Positions 41,781 through 50,687 of a stretch of DNA of 64,000 bases are shown one piece after another. The translations under genes were made by a program, and so were the position numbers. A model generated the notes under the pieces. It had not been told where the DNA came from, searched no databases, and saw only the letters and a program-made list of their open reading frames with translations. Origin of the DNA: Streptomyces abikoensis (GTDB lineage: Bacteria; Actinomycetota; Actinomycetes; Streptomycetales; Streptomycetaceae); NCBI RefSeq assembly GCF_014648775.1, contig NZ_BMRT01000001.1, positions 1,116,001-1,180,000 of the forward strand, in the 5' to 3' direction. Every line of letters starts with the position of its first letter. The first letter of the stretch is position 1.

Positions 41781-41903
41781 GGAACGCAGGGTTCCACAAG
41801 ACCTTCGGGCACATCACCCAATGCAATGTCAACCCACCGTTCCCCCAATTCCCCCTAAAGGGCAGGCCAATAGCGTCCGGAATCATATCAGGACACGGCC
41901 GGT

Positions 41904-41932
41904 TTGACTCCTATCCTCGGATCTTCAACACT
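41904..41932 (+). promoter_or_regulatory. possible promoter of the ALF/lectin island
   Basis: TTGACT (41904-41909) and AACACT (41927-41932), 17 bases apart, lie about 75 bases before the first island gene in a locally less G+C-rich stretch. The -10 is weak. Confidence 0.35.
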
Positions 41933-42006
41933 GCGCCCAGACAACGCCCTCGTTCACCCGTTCGTCGGGTCACTCGAACGAGGCGCTACTGGGGGTACAA
42001 CACAAC

Positions 42007-43590
42007 ATGCACAAGAGTCAGACCAACTCTGCGCGCACGCGAAAGATCCTTATGCGTGGGATCGTGACCACGACCGCGCTGGCCGCTGTCGCCGGCGTGG
42101 CCGCGCCGGGTCTCGCCGTCGCGGCGCCCACGGGGGCGGTGGCCGCGGCTGCCGGGATCGGGACCACCGACACGCAGCGCGTCGACGCCGCGGCCGTGGT
42201 CCACCTGGACCCGAGCCCGGACGTCCTGCTCCTCAGCGACCGCGACTTCGTCCACGCGCTGTGGCAGAAGGCACGGGACGGCGGCGAGCGGCTGGAGAAC
42301 GTGCGCCTGGCCGCCGAGGGCGCCATGGTCAGTGGATCCGCCGAGGACCACGTGCGGTTCATCACCACCGGCATCCACGAGGCATACGAGCTCGACAAGC
42401 AGCGGGAGAAGGCCAAGGCCGACGCCGAGCGCGCGGCCCGCGACGCCAAGTCCCAGGCCCTGATCACGGTCGGCATCCCGAGCAGCCCCGACCTGCTGGG
42501 CCTCAGCGACGAGAACTTCATCCGCGCCGTGATGAAGCACGAGGCCGCCGGGCCGGAGGTCCGCAAGGCGGCCGCGAAGGCGCTGGCCGACGCCGACCCC
42601 AAGGCCTGGGAGGAGTTCATCAAGAACGGCGCCCGCGAGGCCCACAAGCTCGACGTGGCCAACGAGCTCAAGGAGCTCGAGCAGAAGAACCGCGAGGAGG
42701 CCGAGCGCCGCAAGGAGCTGGCAGCCCGCAAGAACGCCGCCGCGCTGTTCGGCGTCACGGCCTCCGACACGCTGCTGGCGCTGAGCGACGACAACTTCAT
42801 CCGCGAGCTGCTGCGCGGCGTTCCCGCCGACGCGCGGAAGACCGAGCTCTACGCCGCGGCCCAGAAGGCCGTACTGAGCTCCAGCGCGGCGGACTGGAAG
42901 GAGTTCATCCACACCGGCGCCGAGCAGGCGTACAAGCGCGACGCCGAGGCCCTGCGCAAGAAGATCGCCGACGCCAACCGGAAGCTCGCGCTCCAGATCC
43001 AGGCATCGGCCGAGAAGACCGGGGTGAACCCGAACCTGGTCGCCGCGGCGAAGAAGGCGCTGGCCGGGACCGACGAGGCGGTCGCCGCGTTCCTCAAGGA
43101 GGAGAGCCAGTACCGGGCGAAGCGGCAGTCCTTCCAGCCCGCCAACGCGAAGCTGACCGGCTGGTACATCCGCCAGTCCAACGTGGACGCGGGCGAGGGC
43201 TTCATCGCCCCCCTCGACGCCAAGGACAAGCAGGCCGACCGTGAGGACGCCACCTGGGTCGTCGTGCCGGCGCTGGCCAACGAGGCCGGGTGCTACTCCT
43301 TCGAGTCCGCCCGCAAGCCCGGCCACTACCTGATCGAGAAGGACTTCCGGGTGCGGCTGGCCGCCAGCGACAACAGCGCGGAGTTCCGCAAGGACGCCAC
43401 CTGGTGCGCCAAGAAGGGCCTGACCGGTTCCGGGACGTCCTTCGAGTCGGCGAGCCGGCCGGGCCGCTGGCTGCGGCAGTTCCAGGGCGATCTGTGGGCG
43501 GCCGACAAGAGCGGCAACCACAGCTGGGAGTCCGCGGAGGACTTCGCTCAGGACGCGACGTGGAAGATCTCCTCCCCGCTCGCGCGCTGA
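42007..43590 (+). CDS. secreted ALF-repeat protein with C-terminal AbfB lectin domain
   Basis: A 527-residue secreted protein. After a signal peptide (about residues 1-40, ending LAVAA) come four ALF (alanine-leucine-phenylalanine) repeats. Units such as VRKAAAKALADADPKAWEEF followed by IKNGAREAHKLD occur near residues 99, 177, 280 and 345, with charged helical spacers. The last 140 residues form an AbfB (arabinofuranosidase B-type) beta-trefoil: CYSFESARKPGHYLIEKDFR and SFESASRPGRWLRQFQGDLW, each followed by a D-A-T-W strand. No catalytic domain is present. GGGGG precedes the ATG. It is first of the island and may bind a glycan on the target or on a partner. Confidence 0.88.
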   Translation: MHKSQTNSARTRKILMRGIVTTTALAAVAGVAAPGLAVAAPTGAVAAAAGIGTTDTQRVDAAAVVHLDPSPDVLLLSDRDFVHALWQKARDGGERLENVRLAAEGAMVSGSAEDHVRFITTGIHEAYELDKQREKAKADAERAARDAKSQALITVGIPSSPDLLGLSDENFIRAVMKHEAAGPEVRKAAAKALADADPKAWEEFIKNGAREAHKLDVANELKELEQKNREEAERRKELAARKNAAALFGVTASDTLLALSDDNFIRELLRGVPADARKTELYAAAQKAVLSSSAADWKEFIHTGAEQAYKRDAEALRKKIADANRKLALQIQASAEKTGVNPNLVAAAKKALAGTDEAVAAFLKEESQYRAKRQSFQPANAKLTGWYIRQSNVDAGEGFIAPLDAKDKQADREDATWVVVPALANEAGCYSFESARKPGHYLIEKDFRVRLAASDNSAEFRKDATWCAKKGLTGSGTSFESASRPGRWLRQFQGDLWAADKSGNHSWESAEDFAQDATWKISSPLAR

Positions 43591-43634
43591 CCCGCTCCCC
43601 GCGCAGTCCACTCTTGAGAAGAACGGAATTCCCC

Positions 43635-44192
43635 ATGTCTCGGATCACCCGGGTCGCCCTCGCCATCGGCGCCGGTGTCGCCGCGCTCGCCGGCAGTGTG
43701 ACCCCCGCCTCGGCCGACGAGGCCCCCCGCGCCGCCGCCCCCTCGGCCGTACAGCTCAAGCTCGAGCACAGCGGCAAGTGCCTCACCATCCCGAACGCCA
43801 GCTTCCGCAACGGCGTCGACGCCGTCCAGTCCACCTGCGTCGACGGCGCGGAGAACCAGCTCTTCGACGTGGTGTCCGCCGGCTCCGCCACCTTCGAGCT
43901 GCGGGCCAAGCACAGCGGCAAGTGCCTCGACGCGGAGAGCGCCGGCGTCAAGCCCGGCACCGTCGTCCAGCAGTGGTGGTGCGTCGACGCCGCACCGCAG
44001 GAGCGCTGGCGCCTGGTGATGGTCGACGTGGTCAACGAGCTGTACGAGCTGCGTCCCGCCCATGCTCTGGACAAGAACCTCTGCCTGGACATCTCGGGGG
44101 CGAGCAAGGACGACGGCGCGATCGCGCAGCTGTGGACCTGCAACGGCTCCGGCGCCCAGAAGTGGCGTCTCCAGCCGGCCAAGTCCGCCTGA
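43635..44192 (+). CDS. secreted RICIN-type lectin
   Basis: A 185-residue protein: Sec signal (MSRITRVALAIGAGVAALAG, cleavage after PASA) then one ricin B beta-trefoil of about 140 residues. Three subdomains are visible from their HSGKCLTI, HSGKCLDA and KNLCLDI starts; two end in a Q-x-W-type motif (QERWRL, AQKWRL) and the first has diverged (NQLFDV). No enzyme domain, so it is a pure carbohydrate-binding protein. Only 44 bases separate it from the ALF-AbfB gene, suggesting a common message. Confidence 0.92.
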   Translation: MSRITRVALAIGAGVAALAGSVTPASADEAPRAAAPSAVQLKLEHSGKCLTIPNASFRNGVDAVQSTCVDGAENQLFDVVSAGSATFELRAKHSGKCLDAESAGVKPGTVVQQWWCVDAAPQERWRLVMVDVVNELYELRPAHALDKNLCLDISGASKDDGAIAQLWTCNGSGAQKWRLQPAKSA

Positions 44193-44227
44193 GCACCCAG
44201 AACTTTCGAGAGGAAACCGATCCCATC

Positions 44228-44899
44228 ATGTCTCGGATCATCCGGGCCGCCCTGGCCGTAGGCGCCGGCGTCGCCCTGCTGGGCGGCGCCGCGACCACCG
44301 CGTACGCGGACGGTGGCACCACCGCTGCCGCCGAGGCCGCCCGCCGGGCCACCGAGGCGGCTCGCGACGCGGCCGCCAAGTCGGCCGCGGAGCGCGCGGC
44401 AGAAGCGGCCCGCAAGGCGGCCGAGGCCGCACGAGCGGCCGCCGAACGCGCGCAGCAAGGGCCCCAGGCGGTCGTCACCCTGCAGCTCGCGGCCAGCGAG
44501 AAGTGCCTGGAAATCAACAACGGTGCCAAGGACAACGGCGCCAAGGCACAGCAGTGGACCTGCAACGGCGACAACGCCCAGCAGTGGCGCATGGTCCCCG
44601 CCGCGGACTCCACCTACGAGTTCCAGTCCGTGCCCAGCGGCAAGTGCCTCGAAATCCAGGACTGGGGCACCAAGGTCGGCGACGACGTCCAGCAGTGGGA
44701 CTGCCACGGCGGCGGGAACCAGCGCTGGCAGGTCGTCCTGGTCGACCACGACAAGAAGCTCTTCCAGCTGCGTCCCCAGCACGTCCAGGACTATTGCCTG
44801 GACATCCCCGGGGGCAGCAAGGAGAACAACGTGAAGGCCCAGCAGTGGTACTGCAACCAGACCGACGCCCAGCTGTGGAAGATCCAGCCGGTCAAGTGA
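44228..44899 (+). CDS. secreted RICIN-type lectin with alanine-rich coiled coil
   Basis: A 223-residue paralogue of the preceding lectin; the signal peptides start almost identically (MSRIIRAALAVGAGVALLGG). Between signal and lectin lies an Ala/Arg/Glu heptad region (about 34-78, e.g. AARDAAAKSAAERAAEAARK), a short version of the coiled coil in the large toxin gene. The trefoil has all three Q-x-W motifs (QQWRM, QRWQV, QLWKI). The shared coil suggests physical association with the other island proteins. 35 bases follow the first lectin gene. Confidence 0.92.
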   Translation: MSRIIRAALAVGAGVALLGGAATTAYADGGTTAAAEAARRATEAARDAAAKSAAERAAEAARKAAEAARAAAERAQQGPQAVVTLQLAASEKCLEINNGAKDNGAKAQQWTCNGDNAQQWRMVPAADSTYEFQSVPSGKCLEIQDWGTKVGDDVQQWDCHGGGNQRWQVVLVDHDKKLFQLRPQHVQDYCLDIPGGSKENNVKAQQWYCNQTDAQLWKIQPVK

Positions 44900-44942
44900 C
44901 CTCGCGGTCCACGCCGCGCGGGTGCGGCGGATAGACAGCGCG

Positions 44943-44976
44943 GAGGGACAGCGTCTTGACCAGGGCGCTGTCCCTC
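44943..44976 (+). terminator. terminator after the lectin genes
   Basis: GAGGGACAGCG (44943-44953) pairs with CGCTGTCCCTC (44966-44976) around a 12-base loop, 43 bases after the second lectin stop. Confidence 0.65.
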
Positions 44977-45022
44977 TCCGTATGGGCGACTGCAATGAGT
45001 TACACGTTCTTGAGGGGGAAGA

Positions 45023-46126
45023 GTGAGTCGTCAGTGGTGGGTCGCGCAGGCGTTGGCGGTCGGCATGCTGACCGGCGGGGTCGCCGTGGCGGGGGTGGCG
45101 CCGGCATGGGCGGACACGCGTGTCGTGGCGGCCGTCGAGGCCGACCAGCCGACCGATGAGGCAGCGCTCGCGAAGGCCGCGGCGGCCCAGGAGGCACGTG
45201 ACTACGTGCTCGGGCAGGCGAAGACGCATCCGGCGGCCGAGGTACGGACCTCGGCGTGGAACGCCCTGCGCAACACCCGGGGGGACGAGGCCATCGCGGA
45301 GTGGCTGGCGCCCGGCGGCGGCTTCGACTCCGCCAGACAGCGGGCGAAGGACACCCGGTCCCGCAACAGGGCCTTCTGCGAGCGGGTGGTGCGTACGCAC
45401 ACCGTGGAGTTCTCTCCCGAGGTGCGGTCGGCCGCCGAGCGCGCGCTGAAGGGTACGGCCGCCGACCAGGCGGCGTTCGTGAAGACCGGGTACGCGGAGG
45501 CGCAGCAGCGCGACCGGGCGGCCCGGGAGGCCGATACCCGGCACAAGCTGGAAGTCGCCGCGAAGGACCGGGGCTTCGTGTCGTCCGTCGCCGAGCACGA
45601 CCCGGGTGAGCAGGTGCGGGTCGCGGCGCAGTGGGCCGTGCGACCCGGCGCCACGGACGCGGACATCGCGGAGTTCTTCGGCTACGGCTGGATGACGGGC
45701 GCGACGCTGGACGCGGAGGCCTTCCGGACGCGGATCGCGGATGCGGAAACGGTCCGGCAGGCCGCACTGTCGCGTCTGGTCAAGGAGGCCGACGCGGCGG
45801 AGAGGGCCGTGAAGGGGTCGGCGGACGCTGCGAAGGCCCGGGCCGAGGCCGAGCGGGCCTGGAAGGCCGTGGCCGACCACTCCGAGGCCGCGCGCAAGGC
45901 GTGGCTGGCCGAGCAGGAGGCGGCCGCGGCGCAGGCGGAGAACTGGAAGAACATCGCCAAGGCCGCCCAGGAGAGCTCCGACGAGCTCTGGAAGAACATC
46001 GGCCGGTCGGCCGAGACCACCCTGAGCACCTGGGCCCAGGGCCAGGAGGGCGCGCTCAAGTCGCTCACGTTCTGGCAGGGCATGTTCGACATCGCCCGCA
46101 GCGGCGAGGACCGCGTCAAGGGCTGA
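45023..46126 (+). CDS. secreted ALF-repeat protein
   Basis: A 367-residue protein with a Sec signal (cleavage near AWADT, residue 31) and three ALF repeats, e.g. VRSAAERALKGTAADQAAFV followed by KTGYAEAQQRD, near residues 75, 134 and 195. The C-terminal 130 residues are helical, Ala-rich and end with WKNIAKAAQESSDELWKNIG, giving a coiled-coil tail. No lectin or enzyme domain. GTG 45023 follows GGGGGAAGA. A terminator separates it from the toxin gene 136 bases downstream. Its architecture equals the N-terminal third of that toxin, so it could be a partner or a toxinless relative. Confidence 0.88.
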   Translation: MSRQWWVAQALAVGMLTGGVAVAGVAPAWADTRVVAAVEADQPTDEAALAKAAAAQEARDYVLGQAKTHPAAEVRTSAWNALRNTRGDEAIAEWLAPGGGFDSARQRAKDTRSRNRAFCERVVRTHTVEFSPEVRSAAERALKGTAADQAAFVKTGYAEAQQRDRAAREADTRHKLEVAAKDRGFVSSVAEHDPGEQVRVAAQWAVRPGATDADIAEFFGYGWMTGATLDAEAFRTRIADAETVRQAALSRLVKEADAAERAVKGSADAAKARAEAERAWKAVADHSEAARKAWLAEQEAAAAQAENWKNIAKAAQESSDELWKNIGRSAETTLSTWAQGQEGALKSLTFWQGMFDIARSGEDRVKG

Positions 46127-46145
46127 CCTCTTCTTTTCATGTCTT

Positions 46146-46175
46146 CCGGCCGGCCTGACCCGCCGGCCGGATTTT
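46146..46175 (+). terminator. rho-independent terminator before the toxin gene
   Basis: CCGGCCGGC (46146-46154), a 7-base loop, GCCGGCCGG (46162-46170) and then ATTTT. A classic form, about 20 bases after the ALF gene stop. Confidence 0.75.
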
Positions 46176-46262
46176 CCCGACCGCTTCGGCGGCTTCGCCC
46201 TGCCCGCGTACGCGGGTTCAGGGGCATTTTCTGTTTCTTTTTTCCTATGGGGGGTTCTTCCC

Positions 46263-49200
46263 GTGATGGGCAGATTCCGGCCGAGGGCCGGACGGCTACG
46301 CGGTGACGTGGCCGGAGTGATGAGAAAGGCCGTTTCCACGGCCGTTGTCGTCGCGATATTGGGTGGTACGACGGGGGAGGCCACTGCGGCCACCAGGGCG
46401 CGTGCCGAGGCCGCGTCCGTATCGCCGAAGGAGGCGCTGGCGGCGCTGGACAAGCTGGCGGCGGCATTGCCGAAGCCGTCGTCCGGGCCGGCTCCCGCGC
46501 CGCGTACGGAGCTGGACAAGCTCAGTGCCGATCGTGACCGGCAGCTGGTCGAGGACTTCGCGGAGTTCGACGCGGAAGAGGAAGTCCGCGAGGCCGCGAA
46601 GAAGGCCCTCGCGAGCAGCGACCCGAACGCGATCCGGGAGTTCCTGGCGCACGGCGAGGCCGAGGCCCGCAAGCGCGCGAAGGAGAAGAAGGACGGCGCG
46701 GACGTCAAGAACCGTGCGGAGATCGAGAAACTCCGCGGGACGGGCGGCGCGTACTTCAACGCGGAGGTCGAGCGCGTCCTGGGACCGAAGGCGACCGCGA
46801 AGGACCGGGCCGACTTCCTGGCCTTCGGTGCGGCGATCGCCAAGCAGCGTGACGAGGCGGACAAGCAGAACGCGGCGAAGCGGGCCGAGGAGAACCGCAA
46901 GCGGGTCGAGATGCTCGCGGCCTCCGGTGGTCCGGAGGTGAAGAAGGCCGCGCAGGCAGCCCTGGACACCAAGGACGACGCGAAGATCGCGGAATTCCTG
47001 GAAAAGGGCTACCAGATCGCGGCCCAGAAGGACGCCGACGCCCGCGCGGCCATCGAAAAGGCCCAGAAGGAGGCGCAGGAAGCCGCGCAGAAGCTGCGCG
47101 AACTCGCCGAGAAGGCGGCGCGCGCGGCCGAGGCGCGTACGAAGCTGATCGCCGCACACGGCGATGCGGTCAAGGCGCTGAAGAACGCCTCGAACGCGAT
47201 GACGCAGGCGGCGGCCGCCGCGCGGCAGGCGGACCGGATGCTGTCGGCCGACCGCGCCGGCAAGAAGCTGTCGTCCTACGACGACGTCAAGGCCGAGGCC
47301 GCCCGCCAGGTCGAGAACGCCGGTGTGGCGGCCAAGCAGGCGCAGGTCGCGGCCGCGCAGGCGAAGGTCCAGGCCGACGTCCTGGTCGAGACCGGCCTGA
47401 CCTACGGCGCCCAGTGGTCCGAGGTCGCCTCCGGCATGGCCGCCGCCGCCGACGCGGCGGTGAAGGCGAGCGAGACCGCGCAGCACGCGGTGGACGCCAC
47501 CGAGGCCGACGCCAAGGGCCTCAACGCCAAGAACCAGGCGGAGCTGCACGAGCAGCAGGCCAAGCAGTGGCGTGCCAACGCCGAACAGCACGCCGCCACC
47601 GCGGCGAAGCTCGCCGAGGCCGCCGAGAAGCAGGCCAGGATCGCCGCTGATGCCGCCGCCCGTGCGCGCACGGCGCGCATCGCGGCGGAGCAGGCCGAGG
47701 CCGAGGCGTGGGAGCACGCCAAGAAGACCCGCGAGGCCCGCCAGGAGGCCGAGCGCCAGGCGAGGATCGCCGCCGAGCAGCGCGCCATCGCCGAGCGGGA
47801 GCGCGACCTGGCGGCCGCGGCGCGTGCGCGCGCGGAGCGCGAGCGCGACATCGCGGCGGCGGCCCGGGCTCGTGCGGAGGCCGAGGCCCGTACGGCGTCC
47901 GCGGCACGGGCGGAGGCCCAGGCGGCCGCGGCCACGGCGGCGGCGGCCCGGGCGGACGCCGAGAAGCAGGACGGGATCGCCGCCACGGCGGACACGAACG
48001 CCCGCACTATGGAGACCGAGGCCCGCGAGGCCCGGGACCGGTCGTACGAGGCCAGGCGGAACGCCGACGCCGAGAAGTCCCGGGCCGAGGCCACCGCGTC
48101 GATGGCGGCTGCCGCCAAGGGCACCACGTACTCCGTCGAGGCCAAGGCCGCCGCGGCCGCGGCGCGATCGGATGCCGATACGGCCGAGGCCGCCGCCGGT
48201 CAGGCGCAGGGTGCCGCCGACACGGCCAGTGGTGCGGCGATCCGGGCGCGTTCCGCCGCGACGGAGGCCGCCGGTGCGGCCGCTCGTGCGCGTGCCGCGG
48301 CCGCCGAGGCCACCGCGCACGCCGCGCGGGCCAACGCCGCCGCCAACAAGGCCGAGGCCGCTGCCGCCGCCGCGAACGCGGCGGCCAACCGTGCCGAGGC
48401 CGAGGCCGCCGCCACCCACGCCGCCGCCCAGCGCGCGAACGCCCAAGCCGCCGAGGCCACCGCGCAGGAGGCCCGTGCCGGCGTCGCCGCCCACGAGGCC
48501 GCCCGTCTGGCCGGCCTCGCGGCGATCGAGGCGAACAACGCGCTGCAGGCCGCGAACCGCACCAAGGACGAGGCCGAGGCCGCCACCCGTGAGGCGGCGA
48601 TGGCCCGTCTCCAGGCGGGCATCGCCGTTCAGGCGTCCACGGCCGCCAAGGCCAGCGCGGCGGGCATCGCCGACCCGGCGAACACCGCGATCGAGCTGAC
48701 CGCGCCGTTCGCCGGCAAGGACGTCGACGCCGACTTCGCCGCCCAGGTCGCCACCGCCGCCCAGGAGATGGGCGCGGAGCAGGTCGCCTCCGCCCAGGCC
48801 AAGGCCGATGAGGCCGTCAAGGCGGCCGAGGCCGCCGAGGCCGCCGCCAAGCGGGCCAACGCCCAGGTGGCGCCGGCCTTCAAGGCCGCCGCCGACGCCG
48901 CCCGCTCCTCCGCCAACGCGACGCGCTCCATGGCAGCCGCCATGAAGTCCGCCGCCGAAGCGGCCGCCGACGGCGCCAAGGCCCGGGCCGCCGCGGCCCG
49001 CGCCAACCAGGCCGACGCCCAGGCCCAGGCCGACGCCAAGGCGGCCCGCGAGGCCGCCAACCGGGCGTACGCCGACGCGGCAGCGGCCCGCCAGGCCGCC
49101 AACGCCGCGGAGGCCGAAGCGGCCCGCGCCCGCGGTGCCGCGGCCGAGGCCGACCAGCACGCCGCGGCCGCCAACAGCGCCGCCAGCCTCGCCGAAAGCG

Positions 49201-50678
49201 AAGCCGCCACCGCCCAGGCCGCGGCCACCAAGGCGAAGGAGGACGCCGAGGCCGCGAACAAGCTCGCCGAATCCGCCGAAAAGCACGCCGCGTCGGCGAA
49301 GGAAGCGGCCGACAACGCCCTCAACTACGCCAAGGAAGCGGACGAGGTCGCCAAGAAGGCCGAGGCCGAGCAGAAGGAGCGTGAGCGCAAGGCCCGCGAG
49401 GAGGCCGTCAACGCCGACAAGGCCGGTGGAACCGACCTGACCGACGACGAGATGGAGGAGCTCGAGAAGGAGGGCATCACTCGCGAGGAGTACGAGAAGG
49501 CCCTGGGGCTCTCGGAGAAGGGCTTCGAGGACTTCCTGATGGAAATCGGCGGTGAGCTGCTCAAGGAGTACTTCGACGTCGACAACATCAAGAAGTGCTT
49601 CGGCGAGGGCAACGTCGAGGCGTGCTTCTGGACCCTGGTGAACAACCTCCCCTGGGGCAAGGCCCTCCGGGCGATCGAGAAGTTCCCGGAGATCGCCAAG
49701 GCCATCAAGCGCCTCGCCGGCATCGGCAAGATGATCGAGGAGTCCGCTGCTGCGAAGAAGCTGGTCAAGAAGGCCGATGACATCCTCGAAAAGGTCTACA
49801 AGAAGCTCGACTGCCCCAGGAAGCACAGCTTCCTACCCGGCACTCGAGTCCTGCTCGCCGATGGAACGCATCGCCCCATCGAGGACGTCCGCGTCGGCGA
49901 TCGGGTGGTCGCCACGGACCCGGAGAACGGGCAGACCGACGCACGGCCGGTGACGAACTTCTTCACCACCGAGGACGACAAGGAGTTCACGCGGCTCACC
50001 GTCACCACGGCGCAGGGGTCCGCCACCATCACGGCGACCGCCAACCACCCCTTCTGGCTGATGGACCGCAAGGAGTGGGTGGACGCGGGCGAGGTGCGCG
50101 TCGGCAACAAGCTGCGCACCCCCGCCGGCTCGGCCCTCGCGGTGACCGGCGTCGTCAACTACCACAAGCGCCAGCGCACCCATGACCTGACCGTCGGGGA
50201 GTTCCACACCTACTACGTGGGTGTCGGAGCGACCGACGCCCTGGTCCACAACTGCACCGACATCGCGTCCGCCGAGCGCCGTTTCCCCGATCAGGCACAC
50301 ACCTACAAGGATCACATCAACCCCACCCCGGAGCGGATAGCGGCGAAGCTCGAAAAGGACGGCGTCGTCACCACGTGGGTGGACGAGAAGACGGCTCAGG
50401 ATGCAATCATTGACGTCGTCAAGCAGAACTCGAAGTTCCTGCAGAACAACCTCCGAAAGATGCGTGACGGGGAAGTCAAGGCGCTACCCGTCAAGAATTA
50501 CGGTGGAGATTCATTGGGTACCGTCATCAAGAAGGACCCCAATGATCCGACAAAGACGATCTCAACGCCGGCCGGCAGCCGGGTGCAGGTGCTCATCAAG
50601 AAGGTCGAGAAGGGTAAGTCACCGGACGGTAAGCCCGTCCCCGGCGGCTACTACATCTACACTGCCTACCCGGTGTAG
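46263..50678 (+). CDS. giant secreted polymorphic toxin: ALF repeats, coiled coil, Hint, RNase A-like toxin
   Basis: A 1,471-residue secreted protein. Signal peptide (about 1-43); three ALF repeats (about 90-260, e.g. VREAAKKALASSDPNAIREF); an Ala/Glu/Arg/Lys coiled coil of about 800 residues (about 265-1080); a helical linker (1080-1183); a Hint/pretoxin domain from CPRKHSFLPGTRVLLADGTH (Cys1184) through TANHPFW to LVHNC (Cys1331), which should cut itself and free the C-terminus; and a 140-residue toxin. The toxin matches bacterial RNase A-like CdiA domains: His1351, Lys1362 (usually Arg), and the terminal T-A-Y-P with Thr1467 and Tyr1469. GTG 46263 is eight bases after GGGGGG. The immunity gene starts nine bases downstream. 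Confidence 0.9.
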   Translation: MMGRFRPRAGRLRGDVAGVMRKAVSTAVVVAILGGTTGEATAATRARAEAASVSPKEALAALDKLAAALPKPSSGPAPAPRTELDKLSADRDRQLVEDFAEFDAEEEVREAAKKALASSDPNAIREFLAHGEAEARKRAKEKKDGADVKNRAEIEKLRGTGGAYFNAEVERVLGPKATAKDRADFLAFGAAIAKQRDEADKQNAAKRAEENRKRVEMLAASGGPEVKKAAQAALDTKDDAKIAEFLEKGYQIAAQKDADARAAIEKAQKEAQEAAQKLRELAEKAARAAEARTKLIAAHGDAVKALKNASNAMTQAAAAARQADRMLSADRAGKKLSSYDDVKAEAARQVENAGVAAKQAQVAAAQAKVQADVLVETGLTYGAQWSEVASGMAAAADAAVKASETAQHAVDATEADAKGLNAKNQAELHEQQAKQWRANAEQHAATAAKLAEAAEKQARIAADAAARARTARIAAEQAEAEAWEHAKKTREARQEAERQARIAAEQRAIAERERDLAAAARARAERERDIAAAARARAEAEARTASAARAEAQAAAATAAAARADAEKQDGIAATADTNARTMETEAREARDRSYEARRNADAEKSRAEATASMAAAAKGTTYSVEAKAAAAAARSDADTAEAAAGQAQGAADTASGAAIRARSAATEAAGAAARARAAAAEATAHAARANAAANKAEAAAAAANAAANRAEAEAAATHAAAQRANAQAAEATAQEARAGVAAHEAARLAGLAAIEANNALQAANRTKDEAEAATREAAMARLQAGIAVQASTAAKASAAGIADPANTAIELTAPFAGKDVDADFAAQVATAAQEMGAEQVASAQAKADEAVKAAEAAEAAAKRANAQVAPAFKAAADAARSSANATRSMAAAMKSAAEAAADGAKARAAAARANQADAQAQADAKAAREAANRAYADAAAARQAANAAEAEAARARGAAAEADQHAAAANSAASLAESEAATAQAAATKAKEDAEAANKLAESAEKHAASAKEAADNALNYAKEADEVAKKAEAEQKERERKAREEAVNADKAGGTDLTDDEMEELEKEGITREEYEKALGLSEKGFEDFLMEIGGELLKEYFDVDNIKKCFGEGNVEACFWTLVNNLPWGKALRAIEKFPEIAKAIKRLAGIGKMIEESAAAKKLVKKADDILEKVYKKLDCPRKHSFLPGTRVLLADGTHRPIEDVRVGDRVVATDPENGQTDARPVTNFFTTEDDKEFTRLTVTTAQGSATITATANHPFWLMDRKEWVDAGEVRVGNKLRTPAGSALAVTGVVNYHKRQRTHDLTVGEFHTYYVGVGATDALVHNCTDIASAERRFPDQAHTYKDHINPTPERIAAKLEKDGVVTTWVDEKTAQDAIIDVVKQNSKFLQNNLRKMRDGEVKALPVKNYGGDSLGTVIKKDPNDPTKTISTPAGSRVQVLIKKVEKGKSPDGKPVPGGYYIYTAYPV

Positions 50679-50687
50679 CAAGAGCGG

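Noticed and set aside
47100..49300. Periodic GCC-rich repetition that could suggest a CRISPR-like or satellite array
   Set aside because: It is heptad-repeat coding sequence in one continuous frame; units vary and there are no unique spacers.
43202..49826. Two overlapping minus-strand open frames above 1,100 codons opposite the ALF and toxin genes
   Set aside because: Mirror of the Ala-rich coiled-coil repeats on the plus strand, read as Leu/Gly/Arg or Ala/Ser repeats; no signal or domain.
46263..50678. The Hint domain as a true intein within the large protein
   Set aside because: Sequence after the closing H-N-C is a separate toxin domain with its own immunity gene and no host-protein extein continuity, so a self-cleaving pretoxin domain is the better reading.
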